In this document: positions 6,966 to 10,416 of the stretch, in pieces
Layout: each line of letters starts with the position of its first letter
Position numbering within the stretch: position 1 is the first letter of the stretch
Origin: Puniceicoccales bacterium
Lineage (GTDB): Bacteria > Verrucomicrobiota > Verrucomicrobiia > Opitutales > UBA953
Assembly: GCA_031279675.1 (NCBI GenBank)
Contig: JAITIB010000066.1
Coordinates: forward strand, 1 to 10,416
Length of the DNA stretch: 10,416 nucleotides
Direction: 5' to 3'
Notes under the pieces: generated by a model
Seen by the model: only the letters and a program-made list of their open reading frames with translations
The model's database searches: none
Told to the model about the DNA's origin: nothing
Position numbers and translations under genes: made by a program

Positions 6966-7054
6966 GAGGGTGAAAGGTTCTCGTTTGCATTTCATCAGAG
7001 TCAAGCGGAATGCGCTTGTTTTGCGCGCGGGAAGCCCCACAACAAGTCCCCGCA

Positions 7055-7570
7055 ATGCCCCCGAAAACCGACGCCACCGCCACCGACGCCACCACCGGTC
7101 TTATTCACGAGATGGACGCACTCGTGCGCAAAAATGCGAGGCCGAGCTGGGATGAATACTTCATGGCGACGGCCATCCTCATCAGCAGCCGCTCCAGTTG
7201 CGAGCGCTTGCGCGTGGGCTGCATCGTGGTTTCCGCCGGACGGCATCCGAACCGCATCGTGGCCGCCGGTTACAATGGATTTCTGCCGGGACTGCCGCAC
7301 GAGTCGCACGTCCGCAACGGGCACGAACAGGCGACGGTTCACGCGGAGCAAAATGCCATCGCGGACGCCGCCAAGCGCGGGGTCAGCCTTGAGGGGGCGA
7401 CCATTTACATCACGCATTACCCCTGCATCAATTGCGCCAAGATACTTGCCGCCGCCGGCATCGCGCGCGTCAAATACCGGCACGATTACAACAATGACCC
7501 GCTGGTTCCCGTGCTTCTTGCTCAGGCGGGCATCGGCATTGGGCAAATTCCCGACGCCACCGCGGCATGA
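7055..7570 (+). CDS. dCMP deaminase-family (ComEB-like) zinc deaminase
   Basis: A cytidine/deoxycytidylate deaminase-superfamily enzyme of 171 residues. The zinc site is complete: His96 in HAEQNAI (96-102), with the catalytic Glu98, and PCINC with Cys124 and Cys127. 'SWDEYFMATAILISSRSSC' near the N-terminus, 'AAGYNGFLPGLPHES' and the 'YRHDYNND' segment after the zinc cysteines are features of the dCMP deaminase/ComEB group. That group converts dCMP to dUMP for dTTP synthesis. The ATG at 7055 is preferred; an ATG at 7010 would add 15 residues without family support. The gene sits between the two secreted paralogues on the opposite strand, divergent from A, and ends in the shared hairpin terminator with B. 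Cytosine-type substrates other than dCMP cannot be excluded. Confidence 0.88.
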   Translation: MPPKTDATATDATTGLIHEMDALVRKNARPSWDEYFMATAILISSRSSCERLRVGCIVVSAGRHPNRIVAAGYNGFLPGLPHESHVRNGHEQATVHAEQNAIADAAKRGVSLEGATIYITHYPCINCAKILAAAGIARVKYRHDYNNDPLVPVLLAQAGIGIGQIPDATAA

Positions 7571-7614
7571 AAAAAAACCGGGGCAACCCGCTGTGACGGA
7601 TCGCCCCGGATTTT
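7571..7614. terminator. Bidirectional intrinsic terminator between the deaminase gene and paralogue B
   Basis: CCGGGGC (7578-7584) pairs with GCCCCGG (7603-7609). An inner CCG (7588-7590) pairs with CGG (7597-7599) around CTGTGA. On the minus strand the stem is followed by at least seven T bases (complement of 7571-7577), a strong terminator for paralogue B. On the plus strand it is followed by ATTTT, a weaker terminator for the deaminase gene, whose stop codon is immediately before it. Confidence 0.85.
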
Positions 7615-7679
7615 CCATGAAGGGACGGCGCTGCCAAGGCGGCGTCAATCCGCACCGGCAGCAAGCTTCGTGATTTCCA

Positions 7680-8693
7680 TCACTTCATGTTTTCCGTCAT
7701 CGCTTGGACGATATCGGCGCTGGCAATGTCCAATGCCACAACAAAGGCATTACCCGTGACATTGATCTTGAGGGCGTCAAAAAACTTTTTTGCCTGGGCC
7801 GCCTGAGCGACCTTCTTGGGGTCGGGCTTGCCATCATCGCCAGCGGGATTGAGGGCAAACATTTGGAGCATTCCAATCGTCGCCTGCACAGTAGCTTGCG
7901 TTTTTTGGGCATCCGCCGCGGTGGCGTATTCAAGGGCAACGCGGAGTTTCGAGGCGGGGCCACTTTCGCCCAACGCCAGATGTGCCTTTTTGGGCGGCAG
8001 GACGTCGGGATCCCTGATGTCGCCAAAAATCTTCCCGTCAAGGTATGCAAGCACAAGGGGAGTGCCGACCTGTTTGCCTTGCGCGGTTAGCGCGGCAGGC
8101 GCGGCAAAGGATTTTCCGGTGCCCTCCAGCGCGGCGATGGCGGCCTTGGCCAGAGCTTCCTTGCCGTTGGGAATCAAAATGAGGGTGTTGGGATCAAAAA
8201 TGCCAAGAAGGCCCTCATCATCATCGCCGACAAGATCCACCACTTTTTTCCCCTTTAAAAAAGGGTATTCGCCGATGTGCACCAGCTTCACCGTGGATTT
8301 TTTGGAACCCTTTTTATTGAGGGCGCCGGCGAGAAACTTGGACGGGGTGAATTTTCCACGGACAATGACAACGAACTCGGGCTCGCCATCCGATTTCTGG
8401 CCCGGGGCGATGACGCCCGCGGTAATGCTGCTGAAATCCTTGAAGATATCCAAACCAAATTCCTTCTGAAGTTCCTCCTTCTGCGCACGGAAACTCTTGC
8501 CATCCGCCCCCGTGGACTCGCCGGCCTTCTTTTGAACGGCCTGCCCAACGGACGACTTGAGGAACGCCTCAAGGTCCACATGGACGATGCCCTGCACAGT
8601 GTCAGGGATGCCCTTGGAGGTAAACGGAGCCGCGACGGCTGCAATGGCACCGGAAAGCAGGAGGAGCCCGGCGGAGAAAACGCTTTTTTTCAT
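7680..8693 (-). CDS. Secreted protein of unknown function, paralogue B
   Basis: A 337-residue protein, colinear with paralogue A over its full length and likewise of no family I can name. It begins MKKS, has a hydrophobic core and an AVAA region near residue 19-22 as a probable signal peptidase site. The mature part contains two long lysine-rich stretches and recurring 'FVVIVRGKF'-type strands. The AALEGTGKS segment resembles a P-loop only superficially. The open frame continues far upstream, to about 10142, but that part is antisense to the PA14 gene, and the signal peptide fixes the start at 8693. The gene ends with a strong hairpin terminator. Its 5' leader carries another hairpin with a T-run, so expression may be controlled by premature termination. 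No Shine-Dalgarno motif precedes the start; the bases before it are CTCCTT. Confidence 0.8.
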   Translation of the reverse strand: MKKSVFSAGLLLLSGAIAAVAAPFTSKGIPDTVQGIVHVDLEAFLKSSVGQAVQKKAGESTGADGKSFRAQKEELQKEFGLDIFKDFSSITAGVIAPGQKSDGEPEFVVIVRGKFTPSKFLAGALNKKGSKKSTVKLVHIGEYPFLKGKKVVDLVGDDDEGLLGIFDPNTLILIPNGKEALAKAAIAALEGTGKSFAAPAALTAQGKQVGTPLVLAYLDGKIFGDIRDPDVLPPKKAHLALGESGPASKLRVALEYATAADAQKTQATVQATIGMLQMFALNPAGDDGKPDPKKVAQAAQAKKFFDALKINVTGNAFVVALDIASADIVQAMTENMK

Positions 8694-8735
8694 AAGGAGC
8701 GCGAGGTGAATGCCCTGCGAGGTGGCGTTGGCAAG

Positions 8736-8760
8736 AAAAAATGTCGCCGCGAGCGGCGAC
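8736..8760 (-). promoter_or_regulatory. Hairpin with T-run in the leader of paralogue B (possible attenuator)
   Basis: On the minus strand GTCGCCG-CTCG-CGGCGAC forms a perfect 7-bp GC-rich stem (8760-8743), followed by A and six T bases (8741-8736). This has the form of an intrinsic terminator, yet no minus-strand gene lies upstream of it, and it precedes the paralogue B start by about 43 bp. A leader attenuator or mRNA-stabilising hairpin is inferred. Confidence 0.55.
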
Positions 8761-8779
8761 GCACGCGCCCAATCGTCTA

Positions 8780-8808
8780 ATAAAATGCTCGCCACGGCGT
8801 TACCGCAA
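8780..8808 (-). promoter_or_regulatory. Possible sigma70-like promoter for paralogue B
   Basis: On the minus strand TTGCGG (8808-8803) is separated by 17 bp from TTTTAT (8785-8780). Neither hexamer is perfect, but the spacing is ideal and the site lies just upstream of the leader hairpin. The same AT-rich island read on the plus strand (TAAAAT, 8781-8786) could serve the divergent PA14 gene. Confidence 0.35.
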
Positions 8809-8846
8809 ACGAACATGACAAAACAAAACTTTCTCTCTTCAAAGCC

Positions 8847-10166
8847 ATGACTGAACAACTTCCTCCACTTCCCCCCCCGCACGAGACGGCTCCCCGCGAC
8901 ATGCAACCCGGAACCCCCGCCCAAAGCCGCAGACGCTATTTCTGGCAAAAACTCGGCGGCGACGGATTGCTCATCTCCGTGGGCTTCCACGTCCTGCTCG
9001 CAATCATCGCCGTGACATTGGTCATCACCACGCTCACCCCCGCGTCTCCGACAAAAAGCCCCGACACCTTTGGCACCGGGGCCGGGGGCGGAAACGACGG
9101 ACAGACACCCAAACTCACCGAACACCGCATCAGCCCCAAAAACGCCCGGGACATGGTGAGATCCCAAGTCAGGCTGACCGCCAAAAGCGCCTCCGGCATC
9201 ACCCTCCCCGACATGCCCAGCATGAGCATCGCCGCGCTCCAATCCGGCGCCGGCCCCCTCGGCGACTCCTCCAAAGGCCTCGGAGGGGGAGGCGGAGGAG
9301 GCATCGGCCCCGGGCTCGGCATTGGCCGTGGCGGCAGCAACTTCGTCTCCCCGTTCGGAATGCGCGGCAAATCCGCCAACATGCTCGAAGGCACCCTCTA
9401 CGACCTCAAGACGGACAAAAACCGCAAACACCTCTACCCCGCCGGGGACCAGCGCGCGCGCATCCGCGAGATGCACACCGCGCTCACAGGATTCATCAGG
9501 AACGGACGCAGCAAAAGCTTCCTCGACGGCAAATACGCCTCCGCCCCCGAAAAACTCTACGCGTCGAACATCCTCATCCCTCCCATGAACGCGGGCGTCG
9601 CCACGAGATCCTTTGAATGCGAAAAACACATCCAGGCCCCCGGCTGGCTCGCCTATTACGAAGGCTACATAACGCCACCGGAAACGGACTCCTACCGCTT
9701 CGTCGGCATGGGCGACGACGGCATGTTGATCGTCTGCCAGGACGAGGTGAAATTCTGGGGCCCGTGGACCCAGGGCGGCATGCAAACATGGGTCAAGGCC
9801 CGGAAAGACTGGGCGCCCGCCGGCGCCTACCTGTCCCGCGGCTCGCTGCCCAACCTCGCCACAAACGGACGCTATTACGGGAGCTGGTTTGAAATGCGCA
9901 AAGGCTCGCGCTACAAAGTCCAGATCCTCTTCGCCGAAGCCTACGGCGGGCTCTTCTCCGCATCCATATTGATCCAGCAAAAGAGCAAACTCGCCACGGA
10001 CAACCCGCCGATGAACGTGCCGCTGCCAGTGTTCAAACTCGAACCGCTCTCGCCCGAGGAAATGAAGCTCAAAAAGGGAATGCGCATGGCATGGCTGCCC
10101 GACGGGCCAAGCTTCGGCTGCGAAATCAACAAAGTCGCCCAACCCCGCATCATCGGCGGGCGCTGA
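8847..10166 (+). CDS. Single-pass membrane protein with TonB-like anchor, Gly-rich linker and PA14-like domain
   Basis: A 439-residue protein. Residues 1-30 are Pro-rich and end in RRR, which should stay in the cytoplasm. One transmembrane helix spans about 40-62 and contains SVGFH (Ser44-x3-His48), the SxxxH pattern that TonB and TolA use to couple to ExbBD/TolQR. A flexible part follows, including a run of glycines (about 145-165). The region from about 266 (GWLAYYEGYITPP) through FVGMGDDGMLIV (DDG at 290-292) to about 390 has the pattern of a PA14 domain, a beta-barrel fold often used for carbohydrate or surface binding. The last part is short and of unknown role. It is divergent from paralogue B, and no exbB, exbD or receptor gene is adjacent. 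Proteins of this build seem common in Verrucomicrobia, from memory. Energy coupling is inferred only from the motif. Confidence 0.75.
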   Translation: MTEQLPPLPPPHETAPRDMQPGTPAQSRRRYFWQKLGGDGLLISVGFHVLLAIIAVTLVITTLTPASPTKSPDTFGTGAGGGNDGQTPKLTEHRISPKNARDMVRSQVRLTAKSASGITLPDMPSMSIAALQSGAGPLGDSSKGLGGGGGGGIGPGLGIGRGGSNFVSPFGMRGKSANMLEGTLYDLKTDKNRKHLYPAGDQRARIREMHTALTGFIRNGRSKSFLDGKYASAPEKLYASNILIPPMNAGVATRSFECEKHIQAPGWLAYYEGYITPPETDSYRFVGMGDDGMLIVCQDEVKFWGPWTQGGMQTWVKARKDWAPAGAYLSRGSLPNLATNGRYYGSWFEMRKGSRYKVQILFAEAYGGLFSASILIQQKSKLATDNPPMNVPLPVFKLEPLSPEEMKLKKGMRMAWLPDGPSFGCEINKVAQPRIIGGR

Positions 10167-10228
10167 CGGCTCATTAGGCGTGTTGAGAAATAAGCCTCGC
10201 CGGGAATCCGTGACGGGAAGGAGCCAAT

Positions 10229-10247
10229 TGAGCCCTTTCAGGGCTCA
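10229..10247. repeat. Palindrome 1 of the REP-like array
   Basis: Arms of 7 bp, TGAGCCC and GGGCTCA, around TTTCA. Confidence 0.75.
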
Positions 10248-10267
10248 CAAATAAATCCTCCCAGAAA

Positions 10268-10286
10268 CCCGGGGCGTTGCCCCGGG
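10268..10286. repeat. Palindrome 2 of the REP-like array
   Basis: Arms of 8 bp, CCCGGGGC and GCCCCGGG, around GTT. The loop is the same as that of palindrome 3. Confidence 0.8.
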
Positions 10287-10298
10287 CTGTCACATGAC

Positions 10299-10311
10299 GC
10301 CCCGTTGGGGC
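10299..10311. repeat. Palindrome 3 of the REP-like array
   Basis: Arms of 5 bp, GCCCC and GGGGC, around GTT; a shortened relative of palindrome 2. Confidence 0.65.
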
Positions 10312-10382
10312 TGGTCCAAGCGCCGCGCGCGTCGGCAGCGGAGGAATTTTCCGGAAGAACGCGGGCGCGGACACAACCGGAA

Positions 10383-10400
10383 CGGCGACTTTAGTCGCCG
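10383..10400. repeat. Palindrome 4 of the REP-like array
   Basis: Arms of 8 bp, CGGCGACT and AGTCGCCG, around TT. The GGCGAC/GTCGCC core also forms the leader hairpin at 8743-8760, with the arms in the opposite order. Confidence 0.75.
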
Positions 10401-10416
10401 AGCTTTCCCGGATCCG

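Larger units (their letters stand above)
10167..10416. repeat. Gene-free region with an array of REP-like palindromes
   Basis: No coding region is supported here. Four perfect or near-adjacent hairpins are present: TGAGCCC/GGGCTCA with loop TTTCA (10229-10247), CCCGGGGC/GCCCCGGG with loop GTT (10268-10286), GCCCC/GGGGC with loop GTT (10299-10311), and CGGCGACT/AGTCGCCG with a 2-base centre (10383-10400). Such clusters are typical of dispersed REP-type repeats in intergenic DNA. They may also end transcription or protect the 3' end of the PA14 mRNA, but no T-run follows any of them. Confidence 0.7.

Noticed and set aside
8110..8140. GTGKS-like P-loop in paralogue B
   Set aside because: The wider context (AALEGTGKSFAAP) lacks the preceding beta strand and any Walker B motif, and paralogue A has SSKS at the same place.
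8694..10142. N-terminal extension of paralogue B across the PA14 gene
   Set aside because: The signal peptide at 8693 marks the true start, and the rest is antisense to a well-supported plus-strand gene.
10409..10416. GGATCC near the window end as a cloning junction
   Set aside because: A single six-base site is expected by chance and there is no vector-like sequence next to it.
10167..10416. CRISPR array from the repeated palindromes
   Set aside because: The palindromes differ in sequence and spacing; there is no regular repeat-spacer pattern and no cas gene.

Overview
The window looks like chromosomal DNA from a high-GC bacterium of the Verrucomicrobia/Opitutae type. This is inferred from the mix of genes, not proven. 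Three things suggest it: a Rho factor with a very long N-, H-, P- and Q-rich N-terminal extension; a membrane-anchored PA14-like protein of a kind I associate with that phylum; and start codons that almost uniformly lack a Shine-Dalgarno motif. Several coding regions contain long C-tracts.

Layout. Positions 1-200 hold the 3' end of an IS5-family insertion sequence. Next, on the minus strand, is a two-gene unit reading right to left: prmC (release factor glutamine methyltransferase) followed by a nucleoside phosphorylase/nucleosidase-like gene. A short intergenic region with a perfect 7-bp inverted repeat separates prmC from the divergent plus-strand pair coaE (last step of CoA synthesis) and rho (transcription termination). 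Rho ends 12 bp from the end of menA, which is convergent. A minus-strand cluster then reads secreted protein A, infA (IF-1), menA (menaquinone prenyltransferase); infA and menA overlap in a TGATG junction. A plus-strand dCMP-deaminase-like gene lies between secreted protein A and its paralogue, secreted protein B, and a GC-rich hairpin terminator separates it from B. Protein B has a 5' leader with a hairpin and U-tract. Divergent to B is a plus-strand gene for a single-pass membrane protein whose transmembrane segment carries a TonB/TolA-like SxxxH motif and whose exported part is PA14-like. The last 250 bases carry no gene and are an array of small perfect palindromes of REP type.

Most genes are core housekeeping genes (translation, CoA, menaquinone, termination, pyrimidine nucleotides). 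The less explained parts are the tandem secreted paralogues A/B with the leader hairpin of B, the PA14 protein with a TonB-like anchor, the extended Rho whose primary RNA-binding motif lacks the two usual aromatics, and the palindrome array. No CRISPR array, tRNA, rRNA or defence cassette was found.
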